From Euryarchaeota archaeon UBA549 (GTDB lineage: Archaea; Thermoplasmatota; Poseidoniia; Poseidoniales; Poseidoniaceae), in NCBI GenBank assembly GCA_002495645.1, contig DAGF01000077.1, positions 1-28,066 of the forward strand: 28,066 nucleotides of DNA. Reading direction: 5' to 3'. Positions 13,921 to 21,783 of the stretch are shown here, piece by piece. Both the position numbers and the translations under genes were made by a program. Within the stretch, counting starts at the first letter, position 1, and each line of letters starts with the position of its first letter. The notes beneath the pieces were generated by a model. That model did not search any database. It had not been told where the DNA came from and was given only the letters and a program-made list of their open reading frames with translations.

Positions 13921-16767
13921 TTACAAACCCAACTCGTCTCTGGCCGCCTGTAACGCATCGCTCAATCCCTCAGCGTGGGAGCCGCCGCCTTGAGCAAAGG
14001 TCGGACGTCCACCGCCTCCTCCACGGATGTGCGAGGAGATTGAACGAAGCAAGTCAACCGCATGATAACGCTCACTTGCGATGGTGTTTTCGGTGACACC
14101 GATCATCAGTTTCCCACCACCATCCTTCGAGCCAAGAACGGCCAACGTGGGCTTGGATGGATCAAGGGTCAATTCCTTGAGCATCGTGGTCATGGATTTC
14201 AAATCACCATCAATTTCCATGACGACGACACGAACACCGTCAACCTCTGTGGAAGCATCACCTCCACCTGTGGTTCTCAAACGAACAATTTCAGATTCCA
14301 ACTGTTCAATCAACTTGCGTTGCTCTTTCCACTCTTTGAAGAAGCGTGCAGCTGCTTTGGGTAAATCCTCCCCGTGTACGCCGAACACATCGCTGGATTG
14401 ACGCACCAGTTCATCTTGTGAACGAGCATAGGCCAGTGCAGCCTCACCAGCAACGATGTGCAGGCGCTCAACACCGTCTTGAACGGCCGAAGAACGAACG
14501 ATTCGAATGGATCCGATTTGTCCAGGTTCGTCATGGTGAGTTCCGCCGCACGCCTGGATATCGTGGTCAGCGATTTTGAGGATTCGAATGGAATCGCCTT
14601 TTGGTGCACCACCCTGATAGAGGTCAAAGCCGTGGACAAGGTCGGCGTCACGACGGTTCAACTCCGATTTTTCCGTCTGGCGAACTTCGCTGAGGACATG
14701 ATTGGCCATGTCTTCCATCGCATCGAGGTCTGCCCTCGTTAGGCGATGGTAGTGAGTGATGTCCAATCGGCCGCTTTCCACCGTGAGATGAGAACCTGCT
14801 TGGAAGATATGTGGTCCCAAAAGACGACGTGCAGCACCCCCAACAATGTGGACCGCAGTGTGATGGTCCATCAGTTGCTTCCTTCGTTTCCAATCAAGTT
14901 GTCCCTCGACGGTTCCCGAGCCCTCAAGGGGTCCGTCGGTGAAATGGACGATGACATCGCCTACTCTCTGCGTATCAAGAACAACGACCTCGCTGCCGTT
15001 TTGGTGGAGTGTACCTCGGTCCCCCTCTTGTCCACCGCCTTCCGGATAGAACAAGGTTGCGTCCAAAACAACGGCGTGGGTTGACCCGTCGGGGCCGTGT
15101 CCTCCAGCTGACAGAGAACCGACGAGATTGGCCTCAAATTTGGGTGAATAAACCGTGTCGTAAAAGAGCGGGCGAGTGGCCGGGAAGGCGTCAACAGCAA
15201 GCGCGTCTCCTTGACCACTGGAAGCCTTTGCAGCTTCTTTGGCCATGCGAGCATGTCGTTCAGCCATTTCTGCCGAGAAACCCGTTCGCAAGGTGACCGA
15301 GTCCCATCCTGCATTTCGTGCCAACGTAATGACCATGTCCGGAGCCAATCCATGAGAATCGTTCATGGTGAACAAATGTGGATCTGGAATTTCAGTGGCG
15401 TCCTTTGCCAAGGATTTGAGCTGGGTCTGAATGACGTTTGTCCCCTTTCGCAGCATTTCGACATAGCGCTCCTCCTCCAATTCGAGAATGGTGAGCAGCC
15501 CCTCTCGAGTTTGTTTGTTGAGGTGCCCCCCCAAGTTGACATCGAGGTGATGGGTTGCCAATTCAGTGAGTGGCACATCAATGGCCAATTCATCTCGCAT
15601 TCGCAGGACACGACGTGCCAACATGCGAGCAAGGTAGCCTGCTTTTGCATTGGAGGGCACAAGTCCATCACCCAACATGTTGCACAAGGCGTGCAAATGG
15701 TCGGGAATGGCATAGATGTTGGCAAGGGGTTCGGTGATGGACGAAAACTGCTCGGCCGACACTTCAACACCTCTCTCAGCAAGACGTTCGAGGAAGATGT
15801 TGACCAATTTCTCGCCGTCGACGCCTGCTTCGATGTTCATGATGCCGTTCAAACGAGACATCTCACTGAGGAGGCGTTCCAAATCAAGAGATGGCCACTG
15901 GTTGGCGACGCTCTCAAATCCAGAACATTCTTTCAGCCAAGCAACGGTTTCGGGATAAATGGCTTCGTAAATCGTGGGTGTTCCAGCTGCCGCCCAACAA
16001 AAGCGCTCCAATCCATAACCCGTGTCAATGATTTGAAGCGGCATCGTTCGGTAATGGTCACCTTTGAGTTCAACACTGCCATCAGGGTGCTCTTCCATGT
16101 CCATGAAAACAAGCGTGGCCAATTCCAAACCCCCCACGATGACTTCCACGGCAGCTCCGGCATTTCCCCCACCGCACCACGGATTCTCAACATAGGTGAT
16201 TTCGGAGGCATCGATGCCAAATGTCTCGGTCAACATACGGTGGCAATGTTCCACGCATTCTTCCATCCAATAAATTTCAAGGCCGTCCTCTGGCCGGTTG
16301 AACACGTGATGGGCCATCATTTCAAAGGTGGTCAAATGTCGGCCTGAGCGCCCAACAGCATCAACATCTGTCAGGCGAATACAAGGTTGGGAAACAGCCA
16401 GGGGATTGGCCGGTGGTTGGACCGCACCGGAGGTGACATGAGGCTGAAAATCAGCAATTGATGCAATGGTCAAGTGGATATCATCTCGCCAGCGTGCGAG
16501 GACAGGGTAGGGGTCGATTCGAGTGTGCTCTCTGTCTTCGAAAAATCCGAGGAAGGCTTCCCGCATGGCGTCTTTCAATGCCTTGCCCCGCTGTTCAAAC
16601 CCTTCAATCAGCGGGGCACCGATGAAGGTGTATTCGTCCTCAGGCGTGTCCCCACAGGTTTCCCGCGCTTCATCGCAGGTCCAAAACCACAGCGAAGTTA
16701 CACGGCACTGTTTCCGAACGTAGCCGTTGTTGTGGAAGACGGCCAATTCAATCGGTGGCAACGACAT
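13921..16767 (-). CDS. alaS: Alanyl-tRNA synthetase, archaeal type
   Basis: Class II synthetase of 948 aa that charges tRNA-Ala and clears Ser-tRNA and Gly-tRNA mistakes. The N-terminus has the archaeal cysteine cluster (YVRKQCRVTSLWFWTC). The catalytic core includes QPCIRLTDVDAVGRSGRHLT and IDTGYGLERF. The editing domain is complete: HxxxH at H636-H640 (MDHHTAVHIVGG) and CxxxH at C740-H744 (CGGTHHDEPG). The C-terminal oligomerisation domain carries RGGGGGRPTFAQGGG. The start ATG has GGGAGAG about 7 nt upstream, and a TATA-like AATATCC lies about 26 bp upstream. It is divergent from rtcB across 124 bp, and its stop touches the Nudix stop with no gap. Confidence 0.97.
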   Translation of the reverse strand: MSLPPIELAVFHNNGYVRKQCRVTSLWFWTCDEARETCGDTPEDEYTFIGAPLIEGFEQRGKALKDAMREAFLGFFEDREHTRIDPYPVLARWRDDIHLTIASIADFQPHVTSGAVQPPANPLAVSQPCIRLTDVDAVGRSGRHLTTFEMMAHHVFNRPEDGLEIYWMEECVEHCHRMLTETFGIDASEITYVENPWCGGGNAGAAVEVIVGGLELATLVFMDMEEHPDGSVELKGDHYRTMPLQIIDTGYGLERFCWAAAGTPTIYEAIYPETVAWLKECSGFESVANQWPSLDLERLLSEMSRLNGIMNIEAGVDGEKLVNIFLERLAERGVEVSAEQFSSITEPLANIYAIPDHLHALCNMLGDGLVPSNAKAGYLARMLARRVLRMRDELAIDVPLTELATHHLDVNLGGHLNKQTREGLLTILELEEERYVEMLRKGTNVIQTQLKSLAKDATEIPDPHLFTMNDSHGLAPDMVITLARNAGWDSVTLRTGFSAEMAERHARMAKEAAKASSGQGDALAVDAFPATRPLFYDTVYSPKFEANLVGSLSAGGHGPDGSTHAVVLDATLFYPEGGGQEGDRGTLHQNGSEVVVLDTQRVGDVIVHFTDGPLEGSGTVEGQLDWKRRKQLMDHHTAVHIVGGAARRLLGPHIFQAGSHLTVESGRLDITHYHRLTRADLDAMEDMANHVLSEVRQTEKSELNRRDADLVHGFDLYQGGAPKGDSIRILKIADHDIQACGGTHHDEPGQIGSIRIVRSSAVQDGVERLHIVAGEAALAYARSQDELVRQSSDVFGVHGEDLPKAAARFFKEWKEQRKLIEQLESEIVRLRTTGGGDASTEVDGVRVVVMEIDGDLKSMTTMLKELTLDPSKPTLAVLGSKDGGGKLMIGVTENTIASERYHAVDLLRSISSHIRGGGGGRPTFAQGGGSHAEGLSDALQAARDELGL

Positions 16768-16891
16768 GAAACGGTCTCTCCCAGTTGGATATTCTTGCCA
16801 AGCAGAGCCCCCCCTTCAAGGCTGTGCTGATGCGAAGGCCGGAAACCATCATTGTGCAAAGTATCAAATCTCATCGTCCTGACCCGGCAAT

Positions 16892-18367
16892 ATGGACCAA
16901 GCATGGCGTGACCACCTCGTTGAGGAGGGGGACGGAACCATGCGTATCCGTGCACATGGCACCATGAAGGTCGACGCCAGATTGGTCACCGATGCCGCCC
17001 ACATGCAACGCCATGCCGATGATCGTGGCCCCGAGCAACTCGTGAACACCGCATCGCTGCCGGGCGTTGTCGGCGAAGCGTGGGCCATGGCAGATTGGCA
17101 TTTTGGATACGGGTTTCCCATCGGAGGCGTGGTCGCAACAGATACGGAGTTCGGGGATGCTGGCGGAGCCATCTCCCCAGGTGGCGTAGGCTTTGACATC
17201 AATTGTGGCGTTCGGTTTTTAGCGCTTGATGCCACGGTAAATGACATCCCCAATCTCAAGAAATTGGCTGGGCGACTGGCCGGTCGAATCCCAGCAGGAG
17301 GTTCTGGAAAAGGGGGTGTTGACATAACATCCTCCGACCTACAGGATATCTTGCAGCGAGGTGCCCATGCGGCGGCAGACCTCGGCCACGGTCATCACGC
17401 CGACCTTGCGTTTTTGGAATCCAACGGCCTGCTTGAAACTCAGGAGGCTGAACTCTCACAACGAGCCTTGGAACGCGGAATGAAATCCCTCGGCACCCTC
17501 GGAAGCGGCAACCATTTTTTGGAATTGCAAACCGTCGGGAGCGTGGTTGATGAGGCAACAGCAGCAGCTTGGGGCCTGTACGAAGACCAAGTGGTGGCCA
17601 TGATTCACTCCGGAAGTCGCGGGCTTGGCCATCAAGTCTGTACCGATCATGTCCGAGGATTAGAAGCGACGTACAAACAACAAGAAGGCATGTGGGTCAA
17701 CGAAAAATGGGGCTATGCACTGCCCGACAGGCAGTTAGCATCTGCACCGGTTTATTCAGTGGAGGGGCAAGCCTACCTCGATTCAATGAACGCAGCCGCC
17801 AACTTCGCCTTTGCGAACCGAGCGGTGCTAGCTGAACGCCTGCGAACAGTGCTCAAACTCGAAATGGGTGTTGATGGCGAAGCAACCACACTGTACGATG
17901 TGGCTCATAACATCGCAAAGATGGAAACGCATGTCATCCATGGCAAATCCTGCTCGTGTTGCGTCCACCGCAAGGGAGCCACTCGCGCATTTGGAGGAGA
18001 CCATGCAGAGGTTGGAAAACAATTTGCATCAACCGGCCAACCGGTCATCGTCCCTGGTGACATGGGTAACGGTTCGTGGATCATGGCCGGACCCCTCAAA
18101 GGTGGAAACATGGCCTTTGGCTCGTCATGTCATGGCGCGGGAAGGGCCCTCTCACGAAGTCAGGCCAAGAAAACGCTCGATGGGAAGGCATTGAAGCGAA
18201 GTCTTGAGGCACAAGGCGTCCGAGTCCATGCATCCACGCCGAACGTGCTCTCTGAAGAAGCTCCGGACGCCTACAAAGATGTTGATGAGGTCATCCGCTT
18301 GACGGCACAAGCAGGCCTTGCTCGCCCAGTCGCCCGAATGAATCCACTGGCGGTCATCAAAGGATGA
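16892..18367 (+). CDS. rtcB: RNA-splicing ligase RtcB (3'-phosphate/5'-OH RNA ligase)
   Basis: Joins tRNA exon halves after intron removal and repairs broken RNA, using GTP and Mn2+. It is 491 aa, a normal length. Signature residues are present: GVGFDINCGVRF with metal-binding C105, LGSGNHFLE, HSGSRGLGHQV, VHRKGATRAF, and SSCHGAGRALSRSQA containing the nucleotidyl-accepting His (H414). No intein or frameshift interrupts the gene. ATG 16892 follows a weak TATA-like AGTATCAAA about 28 bp upstream, so a leaderless message is possible. Its usual partner archease is not in this window. The stop abuts the stop of the small coiled-coil gene on the other strand. Confidence 0.97.
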   Translation: MDQAWRDHLVEEGDGTMRIRAHGTMKVDARLVTDAAHMQRHADDRGPEQLVNTASLPGVVGEAWAMADWHFGYGFPIGGVVATDTEFGDAGGAISPGGVGFDINCGVRFLALDATVNDIPNLKKLAGRLAGRIPAGGSGKGGVDITSSDLQDILQRGAHAAADLGHGHHADLAFLESNGLLETQEAELSQRALERGMKSLGTLGSGNHFLELQTVGSVVDEATAAAWGLYEDQVVAMIHSGSRGLGHQVCTDHVRGLEATYKQQEGMWVNEKWGYALPDRQLASAPVYSVEGQAYLDSMNAAANFAFANRAVLAERLRTVLKLEMGVDGEATTLYDVAHNIAKMETHVIHGKSCSCCVHRKGATRAFGGDHAEVGKQFASTGQPVIVPGDMGNGSWIMAGPLKGGNMAFGSSCHGAGRALSRSQAKKTLDGKALKRSLEAQGVRVHASTPNVLSEEAPDAYKDVDEVIRLTAQAGLARPVARMNPLAVIKG

Positions 18368-18559
18368 TCACATGCAGACTTCCATCATTCCCTGGCCGGG
18401 AATGGTGGGTGCCGCACCGCTGTGGACGCCATCAGGCTCTTCCACAATCACGCTCAACAGCGTGTTCACCAGTTCTTTCAGTTCATCGACTTGGTGCTGA
18501 AGTTCCTTCACCCGTCGTTGCATCTCATCGTTTTGTTGTTGCTTACGCTCCATCTGCAT
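18368..18559 (-). CDS. Small coiled-coil protein
   Basis: A 63-residue protein beginning MQMERKQQQNDEMQ. Residues 13-40 (RRVKELQHQVDELKELVN) have clear heptad periodicity, giving a coiled coil, followed by a Gly/Pro-rich tail (GVHSGAAPTIPGQG). I do not recognise the family. I take it as real because a consensus TATA box lies about 50 bp upstream, a stable hairpin follows at the predicted transcription start, and its stop exactly abuts the rtcB stop with no other gene in the space. In-frame ATGs at 18559 and 18553 are both possible. It probably forms dimers or docks to a partner; the function is unknown. Confidence 0.65.
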   Translation of the reverse strand: MQMERKQQQNDEMQRRVKELQHQVDELKELVNTLLSVIVEEPDGVHSGAAPTIPGQGMMEVCM

Positions 18560-18565
18560 CCCATC

Positions 18566-18583
18566 TGAGAAGTTGCCTTCTCA
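18566..18583 (-). promoter_or_regulatory. GNRA-tetraloop hairpin in the 5' leader of the small coiled-coil gene
   Basis: On the minus strand the sequence is a perfect 7-bp inverted repeat, TGAGAAG GCAA CTTCTCA, whose GCAA loop is a GNRA tetraloop. It ends 6 nt before ATG 18559 and starts about 27 bp after the TATA box, so it would form the very 5' end of the message. It occupies the ribosome-binding-site area, so it may influence translation or stability. Confidence 0.6.
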
Positions 18584-18605
18584 AGTTGAAATCCGAAAAA
18601 TCGCC

Positions 18606-18612
18606 TCTTATA
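18606..18612 (-). promoter_or_regulatory. TATA box for the small coiled-coil gene
   Basis: The minus strand reads TGTATAAGAGG, with consensus TATAAGA at this position. It is about 50 bp before the ATG at 18559, which predicts a transcription start near 18583 and a leader of about 24 nt. Confidence 0.6.
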
Positions 18613-18628
18613 CATTGAGGTTCTTTTG

Positions 18629-18635
18629 AAAAAAA
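18629..18635 (-). terminator. Oligo-T terminator downstream of tRNA-Thr
   Basis: On the minus strand seven Ts in a row occur about 37 nt beyond the 3' end of tRNA-Thr and before the promoter of the next gene. Archaeal RNA polymerase stops at such U-tracts without needing a hairpin. Confidence 0.5.
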
Positions 18636-18671
18636 TATGGCGAATTTAACATCACTGGAAATGGCGAAGTG

Positions 18672-18746
18672 TGGAGCCACCGGCGAGATTTGAACTCGCG
18701 ACCTCCTCATTACCAATGAGGTGCTATACCCCTAAGCCACGGTGGC
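18672..18746 (-). tRNA. tRNA-Thr (anticodon GGT)
   Basis: The minus strand folds into a normal cloverleaf. The acceptor strands GCCACCG and CGGTGGC pair fully. The anticodon arm is CCTCA-TTGGTAA-TGAGG with anticodon GGT, reading ACC/ACU. The T-arm is GCGAG-TTCAAAT-CTCGC. The discriminator base is U, as usual for archaeal tRNA-Thr, and CCA is encoded in the gene. There is no intron. A TATA box sits about 29 bp upstream. Confidence 0.96.
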
Positions 18747-18771
18747 AGTGGTCGGCCCACCAGCCAAGCGG

Positions 18772-18778
18772 ATATAAT
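18772..18778 (-). promoter_or_regulatory. TATA box for tRNA-Thr
   Basis: The minus strand reads CGATTATATCCGC, centred about 29 bp before the tRNA-Thr 5' end, the expected archaeal distance. The element is flanked by a 5-bp inverted repeat (AAGCG and CGCTT). Confidence 0.6.
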
Positions 18779-18794
18779 CGCTTCGCGAATCCAA

Positions 18795-20345
18795 TCATCG
18801 CGTTGGTAACCGATACAAGGCCCAAGTACCATCCTGTATGCCGCCCGGAACCGAAACGGGAACTTCGTGTGCACCAATCAAGGTCCATGAAGTGATGTTC
18901 ACATCAATGGAAGTGCCCGGGGCAAGCACCACATAGTCAAGTGTATCTTGGTAAGTTTCCACCATGCCTGAAGCAGTATCCGGTGTCGCCCACAGACCTT
19001 GGATGGATTGGGAGCCATCGAGGTCAAGGTTGGATTTGAGGACATACAAATGGTGGATAGCCATAGATTCAGGTGCGATGAGGAGAAGGGAATCATCACC
19101 CTCCTGCCACGACTCAGCGAGCAGTTCACCTGCATCCTCAGACCAAATTTGGTGACCGACAAGGGTGGTGAACAGCAGGAACGGTACAACCACTGCTATG
19201 GCATGAATCGAGCGTCTATCTTCGGCGGCAGAACGTGTCTCATCTTCACCATCATTCCAGCGTAGTAAAGCCACCAGCGGTAGCAAAAGCAACGTGGCAT
19301 AGCGGCCGTTATTACCCAAAACAACCATCACGCTTGCCAAACTCATGTTCCAGAGCGAAGCCTCCAACGTCCAAAGGGACGCAACATAAGCAACCAGCCC
19401 TGCCAATAGTGCACTGTTGTAGACCACCAACATGGTCAAGCCAGGCCCACGAGCGGACCGCAAACCTTGCCATCGTTGTACGAGATAGGGCCAAAGAAGA
19501 CAACCGACAAGGAGGTACAACACGACCGTATCCAGCAGTGCAAAAAGCGATGCGATGAGAAACTGCAGGGGGTGGTCTGCAATGATGGAAAATGTACCGA
19601 CTTCCGAAAGGAAACCAGCACCCGTAATGCCAATGTACACGACGCAGAATGTCAGCCCTCCAACCGACCAAGGATTGCCAAAAAACTGACCTTCACCCGT
19701 GTATTTTCCTGTGTTCCATACCCTGAGCCACACTTCGGTGAACATCAACATCACCAACCAAACGGCCAACGAGGCCATGGGGGAGAAGCCTTTCCAAACC
19801 ATGACCAGCAGGACAGAGGTTGCCATGAAAATGCCATTCAACCGCTGTTGCGCAGAGGTCTGGCCACGGTTGAACCAAAAGCCAACCACGCCAAGGCCCA
19901 TCAAGAGAGCAAGCGGGGCTTCGTCGTAACCTCTGCTTGTCGAAAAAACAAGTACAGGGCTCAGCATCAACAAGGCGGCCCACTTGGGTTCAAATTCAAG
20001 CCTTGATGGGCGGTGGTGTGGACGAAGAGATGCGAGAGCTGCAACGAGGACCAAGGATGTGATGGCGGTTATTTTCATCATGGCTTCGCTGGTGTTCCAT
20101 GGTGGTATGTAGCCATCGTATACCGTGTTCGTATCAACGTTGGTCGCTCCGCTAACCCTTGGTGAGCCCCACGTCAAATCCTGCCCTCCCGCAACCTCAT
20201 CGTTCAGTGCATTGAGACGAACATGAGCATCCAAGCCAAGATCGCTGTGAATTGCAGCGTAGATGTGCAAGAGAAAGCCGAACAAGAAGACCAACGCCCA
20301 CCGTCGGCGGTGAACGCTATTCCCCTGCTCCATGATGCACACCAT
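18795..20345 (-). CDS. Polytopic membrane protein, possible GT-C-type glycosyltransferase
   Basis: A 516-aa protein with about ten hydrophobic helices. TM1 (near residues 16-33) is followed by an acidic external loop with HSDLGLDAHVRLNALNDE, similar in placement to the DxD/DxE loop that GT-C glycosyltransferases carry after their first helix. SRGYDEAPLALL follows TM3. After the last helix (near 390-410) comes a soluble domain of about 110 residues (DSLLLIAPESMAIHHLYVLKS, then DYVVLAPGTSIDVN), again GT-C-like. This class transfers sugars from lipid carriers outside the membrane. The assignment rests on architecture only. ATG 20333 (MEQGNSVHRRRW) is an alternative start with a GGTG 6 nt upstream. 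It lies between two tRNA genes on the same strand. Confidence 0.7.
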   Translation of the reverse strand: MVCIMEQGNSVHRRRWALVFLFGFLLHIYAAIHSDLGLDAHVRLNALNDEVAGGQDLTWGSPRVSGATNVDTNTVYDGYIPPWNTSEAMMKITAITSLVLVAALASLRPHHRPSRLEFEPKWAALLMLSPVLVFSTSRGYDEAPLALLMGLGVVGFWFNRGQTSAQQRLNGIFMATSVLLVMVWKGFSPMASLAVWLVMLMFTEVWLRVWNTGKYTGEGQFFGNPWSVGGLTFCVVYIGITGAGFLSEVGTFSIIADHPLQFLIASLFALLDTVVLYLLVGCLLWPYLVQRWQGLRSARGPGLTMLVVYNSALLAGLVAYVASLWTLEASLWNMSLASVMVVLGNNGRYATLLLLPLVALLRWNDGEDETRSAAEDRRSIHAIAVVVPFLLFTTLVGHQIWSEDAGELLAESWQEGDDSLLLIAPESMAIHHLYVLKSNLDLDGSQSIQGLWATPDTASGMVETYQDTLDYVVLAPGTSIDVNITSWTLIGAHEVPVSVPGGIQDGTWALYRLPTR

Positions 20346-20373
20346 CCTTCAGTCGGTCATGGAGGTTGCGGTA

Positions 20374-20397
20374 TTGGCGCCGAGAGAGATTTGAACT
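20374..20397 (-). repeat. tRNA-Ser 3'-end fragment (degenerate duplicate)
   Basis: These 24 bases repeat the 3' end of the neighbouring tRNA-Ser (20456-20481), including the T-loop, acceptor 3' strand, discriminator G and CCA, with one GA dinucleotide missing. The remaining tRNA arms cannot be found beyond it. It may be a decayed tandem tRNA copy or a scar left by an element that integrated into the tRNA 3' end. No integrase is nearby. It sits 83 bp from the intact copy in the same orientation, in the 111-bp gap between the tRNA and the membrane-protein gene. Confidence 0.75.
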
Positions 20398-20456
20398 TTC
20401 GAACAGTGTTCCTGTTCCTCGTTCAACCTCATCTCGTCTTGATATGAACTGCTATT

Positions 20457-20543
20457 TGGCGCCGAGAGAGAGATTTGAACTCCCGAGGGAACGGGCCCAC
20501 GCGATTTCCAGTCGCGCGCACTACCAGGCTATGCGATCTCGGC
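20457..20543 (-). tRNA. tRNA-Ser (anticodon GGA)
   Basis: The minus strand gives a class II tRNA with a long variable arm (GGGCCCGTTCCCTCGGG region). The acceptor strands GCCGAGA and TCTCGGC pair fully. The anticodon arm is CGCGA-CTGGAAA-TCGCG with anticodon GGA, reading UCC/UCU. The T-loop is TTCAAAT. The discriminator is G, the serine identity base, and CCA is encoded. A TTAAAC element lies about 29 bp upstream. Confidence 0.95.
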
Positions 20544-20568
20544 TCTAACTCGCCGAACCCCACTCCTC

Positions 20569-20574
20569 GTTTAA
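20569..20574 (-). promoter_or_regulatory. TATA box for tRNA-Ser
   Basis: The minus strand reads GGTTAAACGAGG, centred about 29 bp before the tRNA-Ser 5' end. The near-symmetric element could also serve the plus-strand operon starting at 20650. Confidence 0.5.
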
Positions 20575-20649
20575 CCATCACCCTCCAGTTGGGAGAAATG
20601 GAAGCGCCGAAGCGAAAGGACTCAAAGGGGCGAAGGACAGCCATTGAAC

Positions 20650-21783
20650 ATGGCCGAGGAGACGGGCACCGGAGGTGAGGACCCCCTCGCCCAAACAACC
20701 CTCCCGTTTCGGATGGCTGAGATGAACTTGGCGCGACCGATTCCGCCTCAATACCCGATGGCAGATACGCTCAATACACTGCGAAAGGAATGGATGTTCC
20801 ACCTCAAACTCCTCCGTGAAGAATGGAGACGAGAACATTACATCGCTGTGGCTTTCGGCGCCATTGCGCTGTGCCTGGGTTCAATTTCAACTGAACTTTG
20901 GGGAGGTGGAAACGCCAAATTGAGCGGATTGGACGGCATCTTGGCCATCAACGGCTTCCAATTCTTCCAAATGTTGGTCTCCATCATCTGCTGGGGATGG
21001 TTTACCTACCAGGCATGGATGCTCTTCCCCATCATGCGCGTCCACGCCATTTCCTTGTTGTTCATGTGGAATGCGTTGTATGGGGCGCAAATTTTCTTCC
21101 ATCGAACCAATCCAAATTTCCCTCTTTCTCTTAACCTGGCGGACATGATGGAAGGGACGCTTATTCTCCTCATCGTCTTCTTCTTCCTGTTTTTCTTCTG
21201 GAAAGCCGTGGTCGAGACGAGGGATTTGCACGTTGAGGTCCATCACCTCCACGAGGATGTGCGCGTCATGGAAGCCTCACTTGCCGAACATTCCCTCCGA
21301 GGTTGGACCGCCATGTTTGGCATCTGGGTGTTTCTCGTCACCGTGTCGTCATGGGCGGGCCTTCACCATGTTGCTGCCTACGGTGATGCCAACTTCGGCT
21401 ACCTCATTCTCCACCTGCTCACGGGCTTGCCCGCCGTTCCCCTCCTCTTGTTCGTCCTTTGGTACCCGCAACGCATGCTGGGGAATCAGACGAGTGTCCG
21501 GACCCGTGCTGCTGTTGACGCCGCCCTCGAAATGTCGGGCGAGGCCCCCTCGAGAATCAAGAAGGCGTCCAGTTGTCCAGAGTGTGGGCATGAATCCAAG
21601 GTCGCCCTCAATGCATCTGGTGAATTAACCCATCCGTGCCTCGCTGTGGGTTGCAAAACGATCGTTGTCGTCGGAACGAAATGTCCAACCTGCGACGCCC
21701 CTATGCCCAAAAGAATTGCTTGTCCCGCTTGCGGCGTGAATGCACCCGCCATGGATTACCTACCCGACCAGGAGGCTTGGTGA
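20650..21783 (+). CDS. Membrane protein with C-terminal zinc ribbons
   Basis: A 377-aa protein of no family I recognise. A soluble N-terminus (about 60 aa) leads to hydrophobic segments near residues 62-80, 98-120, 128-148 and 168-190. A heptad-like stretch (VVETRDLHVEVHHLHEDVRVMEA) follows, then two more membrane segments near 215-235 and 248-270. The last 75 residues hold paired cysteine knuckles (CPECGHE, HPCLAVGC, CPTCDAP, CPACGVN), probably two cytoplasmic zinc ribbons. ATG 20650 is better than the upstream TTG 20644. The stop is immediately followed by the ATG of the cysteine desulfurase, so the two are cotranslated. It may sense metals or recruit a partner to the membrane; this is inference. 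Confidence 0.8.
   Translation: MAEETGTGGEDPLAQTTLPFRMAEMNLARPIPPQYPMADTLNTLRKEWMFHLKLLREEWRREHYIAVAFGAIALCLGSISTELWGGGNAKLSGLDGILAINGFQFFQMLVSIICWGWFTYQAWMLFPIMRVHAISLLFMWNALYGAQIFFHRTNPNFPLSLNLADMMEGTLILLIVFFFLFFFWKAVVETRDLHVEVHHLHEDVRVMEASLAEHSLRGWTAMFGIWVFLVTVSSWAGLHHVAAYGDANFGYLILHLLTGLPAVPLLLFVLWYPQRMLGNQTSVRTRAAVDAALEMSGEAPSRIKKASSCPECGHESKVALNASGELTHPCLAVGCKTIVVVGTKCPTCDAPMPKRIACPACGVNAPAMDYLPDQEAW

Noticed and set aside
15211..16347. 378-codon plus-strand open frame
   Set aside because: Antisense to the well-supported alaS catalytic region and without recognisable motifs.
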